Source of the DNA: Guillardia theta CCMP2712
Lineage: Eukaryota > Cryptophyceae > Pyrenomonadales > Geminigeraceae
Reading direction: 5' to 3'
DNA: 54,592 nucleotides
Assembly: GCF_000315625.1 (NCBI RefSeq)
Contig: NW_005434628.1
Coordinates: forward strand, 371,846-426,437
The first letter of the stretch is position 1; each line of letters begins with the position of its first letter. The position numbers and the translations under genes were made by a program. The notes beneath the pieces are model-generated. The model did not search any database. It had not been told where the DNA came from and saw only the letters and a program-made list of their open reading frames with translations. This document shows positions 24,326 through 35,581 of this stretch, piece after piece.

Positions 24326-25809
24326 ATGTCGTACCGAGAGCTGAGAAACTTCACGGAGATGATGCGAGCCCTGGGGTATCACCGTCCTGTCTCTGTTGAG
24401 AACTTTCGGAACCCCAACTTCGAGTTAGTCGCCGACATCTTGCGATGGCTGGTGAAGCGGTACGAGCCGATGGCAGACATCAATGCAGAAGTTGGGAACA
24501 TGCAAGACCGCGTCGTCTTCCTGAAGCAGTGTGCACAGCTGATGCAATCTAAGGGAAGGATCAAGCTCAACACCAAGAGGCTGTACCAGGCTGACGGGTA
24601 CGCTGTGAAGGAGCTCATCAAGATAGCCAACGTGCTCTATGACGCAATCAAGTCGAACCCTGACGACGAAGACGACATCTTCGGTACTGACAACTTCTCG
24701 CTGAAGCTCAACGACCTCAAGGACATCCGCGACCTCGCCACTGAAATCACCCAGCATGGCGCCGCTCTTGCCGAGCTGCTCGGTAGGGAGGAGGCGAACA
24801 GGGAGGCGCGGCAGCGGGCAATCTCAAGGAACGCGGAGGTAGGAGACATCGAGAAGGTGATCAAGCAGCAGATCTTAGCAGCGAGAGACACGATGGCGAA
24901 CAAGGAGAAGATGATGGAGGAACTTCTGGCAGACGAGAAGTCGCTCAAGAAGAAGATCGAGAAGAAGAGTGTGGAGCTCGACAGGAACGAGAAGAGGTTT
25001 CGCTCTCTCCAGACTGTCCGCCCCGCGTTCATGGACGAATACGAGAAGCTGGAGGACCAGCTGCAGGATCTGTTCCGCGACTACTTGGAGAGGTATCGGA
25101 ACCTCGACTACATCGACAACCTGCTCGACCAGCACAACAAGGAGGAGCAGGAGAAGATTGACGAGAACGAGCGGAGGATGAAGAAGATGCAGAAGAAAAT
25201 CAAAGAGGAGGAGATGCGGGTGCTAAGAGGCGATGTGCAGCTCGACGAGAACGAGCTCGACGACTCCCTTCTGGATGACGCCTCCTCGGACGAGGAGCAG
25301 AACTTCAAGCGAGGAGGGAGTTCGGAGGGAGAACGGCCCAAGACCAAGTCTGGGCCTCGTTCCAATGTGCAAGGAACTCTGACAGGAGGGGACGAGTCGA
25401 ACTCGGCAAGCGACCAAAGCTCGTAAGATTGGTTGGGGGTTGAGGGGGGAGGAGAGGGAGAGGGAGGGGGAAGGGTGGAAAAGGATGGAAGCGGAGCGGA
25501 AGGAAGGTGAGGGGGTGGGGATGGGGGAGTAGGAGAGAGTCGAGGATTTGGAAGTCTTAGTTTGTCTTTGCAGGTCGGACGTGGACTCGGGAGAATTGCT
25601 GGATGTGGATAGTGACCAAGACAGCAACTCAGGCAATAGCGGTGCTGCCCCATCACTCCCTCCTTCCCTCCCTCTCTCACCGTCCGCCTGTCCGTCCGTC
25701 CGCCTTCTTCCTTCTCTCGCTCCCTCCCTCCAGCTGATGTTGAGCTGCAGATGTCTCCATCTCAGATGATGGATCCGTCAACTCAGGCTCATCGGGATCG
25801 ACGTCGTGA
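24326..25809 (+). CDS. CLUAP1: Clusterin-associated protein 1 / intraflagellar transport protein IFT38
   Basis: IFT-B complex subunit needed to build cilia and flagella; acts in the flagellar compartment. Three exons 24326-25422, 25574-25641, 25751-25809 give 407 residues, close to the usual ~410. It starts MSYRELRNFTEMMRALGY, as the family does, with WLVKRYEP, the RIKLNTKRLYQADGYAVKEL block and an N-terminal CH-like fold (about 1-130). A long coiled coil follows (about 160-320, with RPAFMDEYEKLEDQLQ and YLERYRNLDYIDNLLDQ) and a Ser/Asp-rich tail ending SGSSGSTS. The ATG chosen matches the family start; an upstream open stretch lacks an ATG. Convergent with the coiled-coil gene at 26083-31165. 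Confidence 0.97.
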
Positions 25810-26061
25810 GGCTTCGCCCACAGGGAGGGGGGAAGAAGGGAGGCTGAGGGAGGAGTATAGATGGAGGACGAGAAGAGGGAAAGGGGGAAGGAGACAGGGA
25901 GGGAGAGGGGAGGGATGGGAGGGAGAAGGGAAGAGCAAGGAACGTGTGTAGACGTAGAGGGTTTAGGAGCGAATCCGAGGTAGAGGAAATGGAGAGGAGT
26001 ATGCAGGAGGAAGTGAAAGGAAGGATGAGAAGCGGCGGAGGTGGAATGTTAGTAAAGTTCT

Positions 26062-26067
26062 TTTATT
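26062..26067 (-). terminator. Poly(A) signal of the coiled-coil PPC gene
   Basis: Plus-strand TTTATT, that is AATAAA on the coding strand, 15 bases after the TAA at 26083-26085. Confidence 0.6.
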
Positions 26068-26082
26068 GGTTACAACATGAAA

Positions 26083-29000
26083 TTATGCAGGAATAGGAGG
26101 AGGAGCTCCGTTGTCGTTGGGGTCCTGGTAAACGAATCAGTAACAAGAAGTATCATGAGATTGTCCGAGGAAGAGGAAGAGGCGCGGAAGGGGGAACGGC
26201 TGAGAGGAGGAGGAGGAGGAGGAGGAGGAGGAGGAGGTACCATACCTTCCAGCTGACGGAGAGCACGTAGGAGCACTCAGATCGTCCTTGATGTTGACAG
26301 TGAGCATGAGATTGTGAAGCAACATGGCAGGACGGGGAGAGGGAAGGTGAAGGGATACGATGGCTGAGGGTGGGAGGAGGAGCGAGGAAAATCGGGAAGA
26401 GCAGGAAGCAGGAGGACAGAGAGGGTAGGGTGGAGCTGAGGAGGCGGAAGCAGGGAGGAAGAGGAGAGGAGAGGAGGGAACAGGTCTTGGTTCCTCCCCT
26501 ACTCACCAGCGGCGTAGACACCGATGTACATCCACCCGAGGATGAAGTCCTCGTCGAAGAAGTGGATAGCGATCCTGTCGTCTCCGAACCCCGTCTTCCT
26601 CCACCTGGACCGCAACTCGTCAGCTCCCCTTGCCCTCCTGCTGCCCAGCTGCGAGCCGCCGGGCAGCCCTCAGCCGGGAGTTACGTGTAGGTCGTCTTGT
26701 CCGGGTAGGGGCAGTTGGCGTTGCCGATGAAGAGGTCGGGATCGCCTCGCTTGCTCCTTAGTTGAATCTTGACGGAGGCCCGGGGGTAGTTGACTTGCAC
26801 CTTGAAGTACTCGAACTTCCCTGCCTCTAGCGTGCCCGCGTACTGGCCGTTGCGATTGATCCTCCTTGCACCTTTGTTCTTGTCCTCCTGCTCCTTTTCC
26901 CGCTCCATCTTCTCCTGGTGCTGGTGTGAGGAAGAGCGAAGAGGGGGGTGGAGGAGGAGGGAGGAGGGAGGAGGGCAGTTGCAGAGGGAGGAGGAGGAGG
27001 ACAAGGAGATGGTCAGACCTCGATGTCTTCGTCGATGAGCCTTTGGAGTTGGGGAGGGATAGTCATCCCGGCAGCAGCGTGTGAGAGGAGGCTCCTGTGA
27101 AACGTCCCCTGGCTGCAGGGGGAGGAAGATCATGATGACGTCATCAAGGGAGGTAAGGGAACAAATCCCACCTGTTGTACTCGTCGATCATGTCCTCGAG
27201 GATGCGCTTCTCCTTCATGAGGTCCTGCCGCTCGCTCTCGCGCTCGATCTTGACCTGACAGGATGCGGTGAAAGGAGGGAGGAGGGGAGGAGGGGAGGAG
27301 GGGAGGAGGGAGGAGGGAGGAGGGGAAAATAGTGAAAGAAAGGAAGTTGAAGGAGGTGGGAGAAGGAGAAAGGAAGATAGATCAGGAAGGAGGAAGGTGG
27401 AAGGATGCAGAGAGAATCGGAACAGATTCATTGAGGCGGGAGGAAGCGCGAGGGAGGAGAGAGGAGGGGGGAGAGGATGTGCGGGGAAGGACAAGGGTTG
27501 AGGCCCTCGCATGCTCACCAGCTCTCTTCCCTTTGTCAGCATCTTGACACGGTTGTCGTCGTCCATGATCCTCTCCATAATCTTTTGCTGCTGGTACAGC
27601 AGCGCTCTCTCGCTCTGCGCCTTCTTCTGCTTCCCTATCTCGGCCTTGATCAGCAGCAGCTCCGTCTGCTCGTGCATCTTCTCCTTCCTGCGCGCCCGAC
27701 GGCTCGTCAAGTCGGGCAGGGGTGAGGGAAGGAGGAAGAAAGAGGAGAAAGAGAGGAGATAGAAAAGACGAAGTAGAAGATGATGCTGATGCTGATGATA
27801 AGAAGGAGGAGGAGGTGAAGAAAGGAAAAGGGAGTAATAAGAGTGACCTCTCGCGGAGCAGCTGCTCCAGATTCTGATCCGCCTGCTTCAGCTTGTGCTC
27901 CATCGCCTGCCGCTCCTCGTCCTGTTGGGCTCAAGCTAAGGAGAACAGCAACATGCCCAGCAGACCCCCACCAGGTGCTGCCTGTGCTGGTCGATCCTCT
28001 GCCGCAAACGTTTTGCGTGCTCGTAGCTCCTTTGCTGGAGGCGACGGTGAGTGGGAGGGGAGGAGAGGAAGAGACAAGGGGGGCAGGATGGGGTTGAGGA
28101 GGAGCAGAGGAGCAGCGAGAGGGAGGAGGCAGCAGTCGTGACTTCACCTTGCGTTCATGCGTTAGCTGGTCCTTCTTCTCCTTCATTTGCCTCGCTCGCT
28201 CCAGGTGCTTTTTGATCACCTCGAAGGTTGTCAGAGGAAGACTTGAGGATCTTGTAGCGGCACATCGTTGTCAAGGTCCTCCGCCATGTCCTTCCTCTCC
28301 AGCAAGTGCGACAGCAGCCGCTCCATCCTCTTCTTCTCCGCCTGAAGCGACGGGAAAGAGTCAAAGTGGGCAGGAGCTCGTTGGGATGGGGCAGGAAAGC
28401 AGAGAAGCAGAGGAGGATGGGAAGGTGGAGAGGAGGAGGAAGAGGGGGGGAAGAGAATGAGTGGAATGGAAAGAAAGAGAAGGAGGAGGGGGATGAAAAC
28501 CTTAAATATCTTATTGTTGAATTCTCTTCCCTTCTCTGCTTGTCGACGGAGAATGTCCTTCGTCGTCTCGAACTTGTCGCCCCAGTGACTGCGACCTCTT
28601 GCATTCAGTGGAGGATGCGAGACAAGATGAAAAGGGTGTGTGTGGGGGGGGGGGTAACGAAAATCAAGAGCAAAATAGGACAAGACAGGGCGAACAGACC
28701 ATACTGAGAAGAGAAACGGGAAGGGAAGGGAAGACAACCAAAGAGGAAGGTAAGGGTAAGAGGGAAGGGAAGGGAAGAAGGAGGGGAAGGGGAAGGGGAA
28801 GGGGAAGGGGAAGGGGAAGAAGGAGGGGAAGGGGAAGGGGAAGGGGAAGGGGAAGGGGAAGGGGAAGGGGAAGGGGAAGGGGAAGGGGAAGGGGAAGGGG
28901 AAGGGAAAGGGGAAGGGGACGGGGAGGCGGAATGAAAGAGGTTCTCGTCTCACGGGGTAGGAGGCCTGTTGCTTCCTGACTGCGACATGGTCTTGCCATT

Positions 29001-29588
29001 GGGGCTGGAGCCTCCGTCCGCCTTCACCTCCTCCTGTGCTCGCCGTTCGCTCTCGTTGGGCGAATTAGCCTGCGCGGCCTCCACAACGTGCGACTTTTCG
29101 ACTGACTGCTCAACCGAACGCTCTTGCGAGCGCTCGTGCTCTCGCCTTGACCTCTCCTCCTCTATCATCTTCATCCTCTGCCGCTGAAGCCTTTGATCCA
29201 AAGAGGGACGTCAACACAAGCTCGGAAAGCTAGGAGAACACACAATGGAAGGTACAGGAGCAACGAGTAGGGAAGAACGAAGACATGAGATGAGATTGGG
29301 AGAGGAGGAGAGGAGATGAGTAGAGAGTACGGGGCGAGTAGAGGAGAGAGTAGAGATACCTCTTGATGAGAAGTTTTCTCCTCTTCTCGTGCTCTTCAAA
29401 CCACAACTGAGAGTCTCTCAGTGAATCCCTGGTCTCGTTCTTGTCTCCCTCACCTTTGCTTTGACTTGATCCCTTGGGAACTTCTCTGAACCCCACGATT
29501 GTAAGCGAGAGAAGTAGAGAAGACAGAAATCAAGACATGGAGCAGAGAAGTAACAAGAGGGAACTTGGAGGTGAAGAGAGATAGGCGT

Positions 29589-29630
<42 letters not shown>

Positions 29631-31165
29631 GGAGGAGGAGGAGGAAGAGGAGCATGAACCTTTGAAGTGCTCCTCGGAGAAGTGGCGGATATCATTGGGC
29701 TCGACGCCTCGCTCACAGAGAATCTCGATAGATCGAGGTGAATCAATCTCCTGCAGCAGGACAAGGTCATCTTGCGTCCTCAGCCTCTTCCGATTGCGAA
29801 CCTCCGGCCGCTCCTCGATGAAATTGTTGAGGTGGATCCCCCTCCTCGGCTCCTTCACATCTCCAGCTGCTACCTTGAGGAAGCTGAACAGACGGGGGTG
29901 TCAACAACGAGGCAGTTCAGCGAAAGGAGATTTCACATGAGCTCTGTCGACGACCTCTCCAACCCTAGCGACACCTCTTCGAACACTGACTTGCGAGTCA
30001 CGTCCTGCGCCACCTCCGCCTCCAGGAGCTCCACAGTCTTGGCCGTCTTGACCGTCAGGCTCTTCGGAGGCCTCGTCCTGCACACAAGAGGGACGTTCAC
30101 CCTCTCTCACATCCTCTCCCCTCACGCGCCACCTCGACAGTCGCTCGAAGGGCTTCATGCAGGCCTTGATGCTCGGGATTGTGGCGCTCGACGTTATGGC
30201 CTCGTCCTTGGTGGGAGAAGTCGGTCCGACGCTCCTCTGATCGAAGGCAGATATCCGAGAGAAAGAAAGGTCTGCATCCTCTGCCATGACAGGAGGGGCT
30301 GACATGGCTCCGTCTCGACCTCGATCACGGGCCCTGGGAGGTTTGCTAGAGCTCAGCACACTAGCTTCGAGGTCACTCTTCTTGAGAGGGGTATGATGCT
30401 TCCCGAGGATACGCTCGCTCTCAATAACGTAGGGGCTGTCTTGTAGGCTGTCTCTTCGCCTTACCGACGCGTTTTTCCTCCCTGGCTTCGGAATCTCCTC
30501 ACCTTCAAGCTCTTTGGGATCGTTCCCTCCCGCTGAAGCCGCGGCGGCGGCGGCGGCGGCAGCAGCAGCAGCTTGGCGCTCCTCCTTCATGTGTTTCTGT
30601 CTGATTGCCTTCTCCAGGATCCGGGTTTGTGCAATTGCTTCCCTCGTGTCAGTATTGCGGAAGACCCCATGCCGTTCCGTCCTGGGTAGAAGACTACCTT
30701 TGAGCTTGATTGACCTAGAGCTACAGACCAGGTCAGTCGACGATCAGCATGATAGTATGAAGGCCTTACAAGACATTCACTTCCATGCTCTTGCTCGAAA
30801 TGGATTGGATCCTTTTTATCTCCCGCTCCAATTCAGCAACCTGATGCCGAAAGCAAATCAAATCTTCGTTAGATAGAAAATTTGAACCATCAGAAAGTTC
30901 CTGAACTCGGGCAAACCAGAAGCAGTTTCTTTTTAGCAAGAAAACACCCATCAAACTCAGTCCCACAAGCGGCTGAATTACTCACGGCATCATCAACAAG
31001 TGGAGCATAAACATAAATTCAGGTCTAGCCTGACGCAGTGATGGGTACTTGGAGGATGGTTACCTGGATCTCCTTGTATTTCTTCCTCCTCTTCACAGTC
31101 TCTAGCTTCATCTCCTCCTCCGCTGCCGCCTTCGCCGACATCATCTCCCTAACCCCGTCCAGCAT
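26083..31165 (-). CDS. Large coiled-coil protein with C-terminal PPC-like beta-sandwich domain
   Basis: Nineteen exons close in phase to 894 residues: 31165-31064, 30900-30770, 30720-30133, 30077-29937, 29883-29660, 29483-29360, 29190-28954, 28588-28501, 28341-28264, 28219-28148, 28034-27966, 27921-27848, 27687-27519, 27254-27172, 27112-27019, 26914-26685, 26604-26507, 26286-26246, 26124-26083. The first ~735 residues are charged and mostly helical (KRIMDDDNRVKML-like, KRILEDMIDEYN), with an Ala tract at about 125-140. The end (about 775-880) has GTLEAGKFEYFKVQV, RGDPDLFIGNANCPYPDKTT, FGDDRIAIHF and WMYIGVYAAG, a pattern known from pre-peptidase C-terminal (PPC) domains. The first exon is tentative because a repeat block lies directly upstream. 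Role unknown; intracellular is inferred from the lack of a signal peptide. Confidence 0.8.
26208..26236. repeat. (GGA)n repeat in last intron of the coiled-coil gene
   Basis: GGA triplets in the intron 26245-26125. Confidence 0.8.
28782..28920. repeat. (GGGGAA)n hexamer array in intron
   Basis: About 21 GGGGAA units with a few AAGGA variants, inside the 28953-28589 intron. The coding strand reads (TTCCCC)n. Confidence 0.95.
29590..29645. repeat. (GAT)n-(GAG)n repeat in intron
   Basis: GAT then GAG triplets in the 29659-29484 intron of the coiled-coil gene. Confidence 0.85.
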
Positions 31166-31189
31166 CTTATTAACGCTCCCTTGCGGCGA

Positions 31190-31900
31190 GCACCCCACCC
31201 CAAGAAGGAATCCTTTCAATATTCAACCGGTACCTTTCAAGAGAAAAAAACAGGGGAAAGTAGGGGTGATCCATAGGGAAAATGTTTGCAGGGGTGGGTC
31301 CCCTTCCCTAGTCAACGGCTCTGGTCTCCCATCATTCTGGAATTTAATCTGTCCCCTGAGGGGGGCTCCTTGTTTGAGTCAGGGGTAGGGTGGTCTGATG
31401 ACACCCGTACCGGTTGAGAAATATGCCAAAAACCCGGTAGTGACACTGCATTATCATGAGACATGGTGGGGTACTGAAAATTTGCTAGCTTGGTCGTTGA
31501 GGGTAGTTGACAAATGTACGGGTGGTCTGGGACTGCTAGACAACACAGTAAGGGGTGATAATGCAGGGGGTAGAGGAGGTAGGGGTACCTCTAGACCATG
31601 AACGGGTGGTTGGTAGTCATATTGGAGGTGGGGGTAGAAATTGAAGTGGTATTGTCCCAGTCTGTTGGGGGTAGGTGTGATGGGATTAGAGGGGTCAATG
31701 GAAGTTGGGTTTCGTTTATGTTAGGGTAGGGGTACCATTTGGGGGGTAGTTGACAAATCAAGAGATAGAATACTGGAAACTTTAGGGGTACTTGGAGACA
31801 AGTGTAGGGGTACCTCAAAATGACAAAGGGTGTACTTGGTATGAGTGGGGTCCTTCTGCGTTGATTTGACTCAGGGAGATTACTGGAATTAAGAGGGGTG
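31190..31900 (-). repeat. GGGGTA/TACCCC-block dispersed repeat (long copy)
   Basis: Dense in GGGGTA, GGGTAGTTGACAAAT (31501 and 31745), GTAGGGGTACC and GGTACTTGG. It fills the space between the divergently transcribed coiled-coil gene and the secreted-protein gene. No GC block adjoins this copy. No coding frame seen. Confidence 0.6.
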
Positions 31901-31944
31901 GGTGGTAAAAGAAGTGCGAAGAGACGCGTGGAGGAGCCGCGGCA

Positions 31945-33363
31945 ATGATGGTGACGGAGAGAAGCCTGAACACGGCGTCATGCAGTCTGGCGCTCGTGAT
32001 GATGTGCATGGCTGTCTGGCACATGCAGAACCCATCTCACTTTGGAAGAAGGTCTGCTCTTGCTCAGGTAAAGACTTGTGGGGTTCAGAAGCAGGGCATG
32101 TTTTTGTTGGTTGAGACGCTATCTCGTGCTCCAAGTGCTGATGTTTTGCTCTAAGGGGTGAAATGATCTCTTTCGAAGTTTCCTCGTTCAGTGCTACCTC
32201 ACAATGTTTTGTTTTGATGTTTTCCGACTGAAACCACAAATGATGTGTCGAAACTGGTGATCATTAACAGAATCAAAATTATGGTTGAGGCATGGATAAG
32301 TTTTCCGTTTTCTCGCCCGTAGAATTGACTACTCCTCCGAAGTCTTGCAGTTCTGGGTTGTATCTTCCTTGTGTTATGCTCTATTAGATGTTTCTGCGTT
32401 TTTTATTCGTGGTGCTATGTCGCCATAAGGTCAAGAGGTTGACGGATTTTCCAGACCCCTGCTCAGCAAACCACGGAGCTTTCCTTCTTGCAAACTTCTT
32501 GTGCGTGATCATTTAGCTTTTTGACCGTTTCCTCTGACATATGCTCTCCAGCCTTCGTTGATCAGATCTACATGTATGCTGGTCTGGCCGTTGACAACAA
32601 GCATGAGACTGGTTTCATCGCCAAGGAAATCCGCAAGCATAACTACCAGACTGTAAGATGCTATTGAGTAGGGAAGCGTTGAGGTTGACCTTTTTGTCTT
32701 ACTAGATGGTGCGTCTCTTCACCTCCTTGGACGATGCTACTTTCAGGGCTGTGCTCTGGGATCAGGCTGTTCATTGCTTGGTAGAGTTGTCACTGAACGA
32801 AGGGTTGGTGATGCTGAATTTGTCTCAGGTCTGGCCTCCTTTTGTTCGCTACCCCGGCATCAGTGAGACTGCCAAGACTGATCTCCGTGCTTACACTGCT
32901 GCTGGCAACAACGTGAGATATTTACTTGCACGGGTGGAATGTAGTTTCACTGGTGATACAGGTTGTCTTCCTCGGAAACTACGTTGCTGTGCAGTTCATG
33001 AACGACGTCTACGGCTTCCAGCTCACTGATGACTATCAGAATGGCCCATACTACCGTAACGACCGCAATGTCCGCAACACTCCATTCCAGTACCTTCCAT
33101 CTCGTGTGGAGCAGGCTTCCATCGAGACCTACGCTGTGAAGAGCCGTTCCCTCCCTCCAGGTTTGAACCCCCCTTTTCACATCTTGAAAGGTTCTGACGG
33201 ATGCTGAAAAGGTGGTAAGAGCATGCTCGACACTCTCGGCGCTACTGTTGCGTTTGTGATCCGCTACGACCTTGGTACTGTTTGCTACATTGGGTACAAC
33301 TACAACACTCCCTTCCATGCGGACCAATGGACCCGGGTGTTGCACTGCGCCATCGACATGTAA
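31945..33363 (+). CDS. Secreted protein of unrecognised family
   Basis: Seven exons close in phase to 259 residues: 31945-32067, 32455-32500, 32552-32652, 32706-32780, 32829-32912, 32962-33160, 33212-33363. Exon 1 encodes a signal-type N-terminus (SCSLALVMMCMAVW). The 48-nt intron 32781-32828 is also open in frame, so retention would give 275 residues. The body reads like a compact alpha/beta domain: IYMYAGLAVDNKHETGFI, PFVRYPGISETAKTDLRAY, VVFLGNYVAVQFMNDVYGF, RNTPFQYLPSR, SMLDTLGATVAFV, GTVCYIGYNY, and it ends at RVLHCAIDM. Alternating hydrophobic strands and Gly turns recall a flavodoxin- or amidotransferase-like fold, but I cannot assign a family. Codon choice is strongly C/G at third positions, suggesting high expression. 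Confidence 0.7.
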
Positions 33364-33404
33364 ATGGCCTAGTTGTCAGTCGTCGCTGGATGTTTCAGTT
33401 TTCA

Positions 33405-33662
33405 ATGGTGCAAATGTCTACCAAAGGCGATGGCGGCACAGCTCGGATGGGCAGTGGTGGTTATGACTTATTCAACATAGTTAAGCTGTACAAAGATGTC
33501 GGCAAAGTTTGCATGAGATGCTTTGTTCGGGAACCAAGTGGAAGGTGGTATAGCCTATCATTCTTTACACGTTGGCAGGAACTTTACAATACTCTAGTGA
33601 AATCAGTAAATCAAAGACAGAGAACTGCTGCACATTTCCTCCTTGATTTACCCTCATCATGA
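33405..33662 (+). CDS. Possible small ORF in 3' flank
   Basis: An ATG-started 85-residue frame (MVQMSTKGDGG..., ending FLLDLPSS) 42 bases past the stop of the secreted-protein gene. Third positions are not biased as in real exons, so it may be 3' UTR. No family recognised. Confidence 0.2.
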   Translation: MVQMSTKGDGGTARMGSGGYDLFNIVKLYKDVGKVCMRCFVREPSGRWYSLSFFTRWQELYNTLVKSVNQRQRTAAHFLLDLPSS

Positions 33663-34158
33663 CCACCAGGAACACATTGAATTGTTGAAGTGAGAACTGA
33701 AGGGGTGGATCAATTCAACAGTTGAAATGAACTTCAATACTATTTTCAAAATGATCCTTATTTAATGCTTGAGACTCACAATTTCAAAGATCGGTCTGTA
33801 CACAAGCGCCACACCAGTCCCGTAAACCACAAAAGCGCAATCGAATAATCTCACGAGGGGGCATTCGTTGTTCTTTCATGTTTCAGGTTCGTCATGGGAA
33901 TATACACAGTAAATGTTTTATCCCGCAACTTGCATTGCCACAAGATTCTCTTTAGTAAGAATGCTGTGTGAAAGAAGTGTAATGAGGAGCATGCCCTGTC
34001 CATCACAATGTTTCTTTTGCGCGTCAGGACAAGAGGTTGATGAGTTGATCAGATGTTTCTTTACAAACAAATTCTAAAACCCATTACTATGGATTCAACA
34101 TGAAAGGCCGAACTGACCCAACACATCATCACCAAGCTCAATATGTCAGCCAAGCCAC
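33663..34158. other. Intergenic, no gene seen
   Basis: AT-richer sequence between a plus-strand gene end and a minus-strand gene end; probably the two 3' UTRs. Confidence 0.4.
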
Positions 34159-34772
34159 TTAGTTTCCCGGGCAGTCGAAGGTCTGCTGGTGGGGATCCTG
34201 GAGGGTGAAGGTGGCAGCGGAGCCATCCTGCCAGGACTGGGGGCAGAGGTTGTCATAGAAGCCCGGGCCAGTGGCCATGGGCTGGGTATAGAAGTAAGCA
34301 GGGAAGGAGCAATCCTGCAGGAATACGTCAGGTTGTTGCGAGGATCGAGCAATAGTATCATCCTCCAATCTATCAACCCAGAGACAAAATAACTTCTTCC
34401 ACAGTTATGATCGACATCCGAACAGAAACTGCATCACCTAACCACGGACAACAACAAGACAATCTAAACTTTTGACAAACAAAATTTCATAGTTCATGAT
34501 GAAACACTGCAATCGTGAATAAGTCTTTGTTCTCTGTTCACCGTAGATCAATCTGGAAGAAAACCCCAAGCATGATCCTCCTTGCTCATCACAGTGGACA
34601 TCAACAATGACATAATCCACGTCCATGTTCACGTTATTATCACAGTATTGCACAAATTCTCTGCTTTATCATGATTGTCATGCTGGTAGCTCCTCGCAGT
34701 TCCCCCAATCCCATTATACATCTTTAATCCTTGAAGCGCATCTCCATCACTTACCAGCTTGGAGAAGAGCAT
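34159..34772 (-). CDS. Tiny two-exon gene, 57-residue protein of unknown function
   Basis: The terminal exon 34314-34159 follows a clean CTGCAG acceptor. It encodes DCSFPAYFYTQPMATGPGFY and ends QQTFDCPGN, with almost exclusively C/G third positions, so it is a convincing exon. Upstream, ATG-CTC-TTC-TCC-AAG-CTG (34772-34755) with an ideal CTG|GTAAGT donor would supply MLFSKL in phase, across a 440-nt intron. An in-frame TGA lies just before that ATG. Further exons between the two cannot be excluded. Aromatic and Cys-containing; no family recognised. Confidence 0.45.
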
Positions 34773-34799
34773 GGCGACCGTGTCCCTTCACTCGCGCCT

Positions 34800-35470
34800 C
34801 TTCGAACTTATACCAGGCATCCCCCACCCTACCCCAGATGGAAATTTCAATCAGGGCAACTACCGGTATCCTGACAAGATACCCCCTTCTTCCTTTTCAA
34901 AGTACCCCTTCAGATCATTTACAACACAAGTTGTCATGACCCCCACCCCCAAAAAGGCTGTAACTAACCTACCACTATGGCCACAACATTTCCTGTACCC
35001 TACCCTCCCGTACCCCCCCGTACCCTCCCAATAGCCTACCCATCTATGTGTCTACCCCTACCTACCCTTTTCTAACTTTTTAACCCCCTCGGGTCAGTCG
35101 ATGTTCAACATGGCTGCTCATCGAAAGGGAACCCTCACTCCGCATTGAATATGTCAGAGGTCATTGAGTACCCGTCCTTGATACTTCGATCACCCACCCT
35201 TCAGCCTGTAATTCCACCCAGATGGGGATGTCATAGTACCCCGACCCATGCACCGCAGTGGTTTCAGAGATCCTGAGGGGATACAGTACCGGTATGGGGT
35301 CAAATCCCAATCGAGCACGGGTAGTGGCTTATCCGATGCCCAAGAGGCATCCTTTTGGGAACTCTCTCCGAATAGTTCGAATGAAGTTTCACAAATCAAC
35401 AGAAGGGTTTGAAATATCTGAGATCCTGATGAAACCGAACCGGGCCGGGCCCGTCAAAGAAAATCCCGAA
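34800..35470 (+). repeat. Composite dispersed element, copy 4 (TACCCC block, faint GC end)
   Basis: 34800-35095 is dense in TACCCC and CCTACCC (GTACCCTACCCTCCCGTACC) and contains CAAGTTGTCATGAC. Weaker TACCCCGACCC words follow to 35300, and GGGCCGGGCCC sits at 35443. Same order as copy 1. Confidence 0.5.
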
Positions 35471-35581
35471 GATCTTCAGTAGTTTAGCAACTTTCAATGG
35501 TGAACCGTTTAGATGCAAACTTCGGCGACGGATCAGAACTTCTGAACTCCCAAACTTTCTCCTGACGGCCCTTGGCATGCC

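Noticed and set aside
28782-28920. Interstitial telomere or chromosome fusion scar
   Set aside because: It lies inside a well-defined intron and the species' telomere repeat is not known from this window; kept only as a repeat observation.
32781-32828. Coding insertion VELSLNEGLVMLNLSQ in the secreted protein
   Set aside because: The 48 bases start GT, end CAG and are less GC-biased at third positions than the flanking exons; treated as an intron, though retention keeps the frame.
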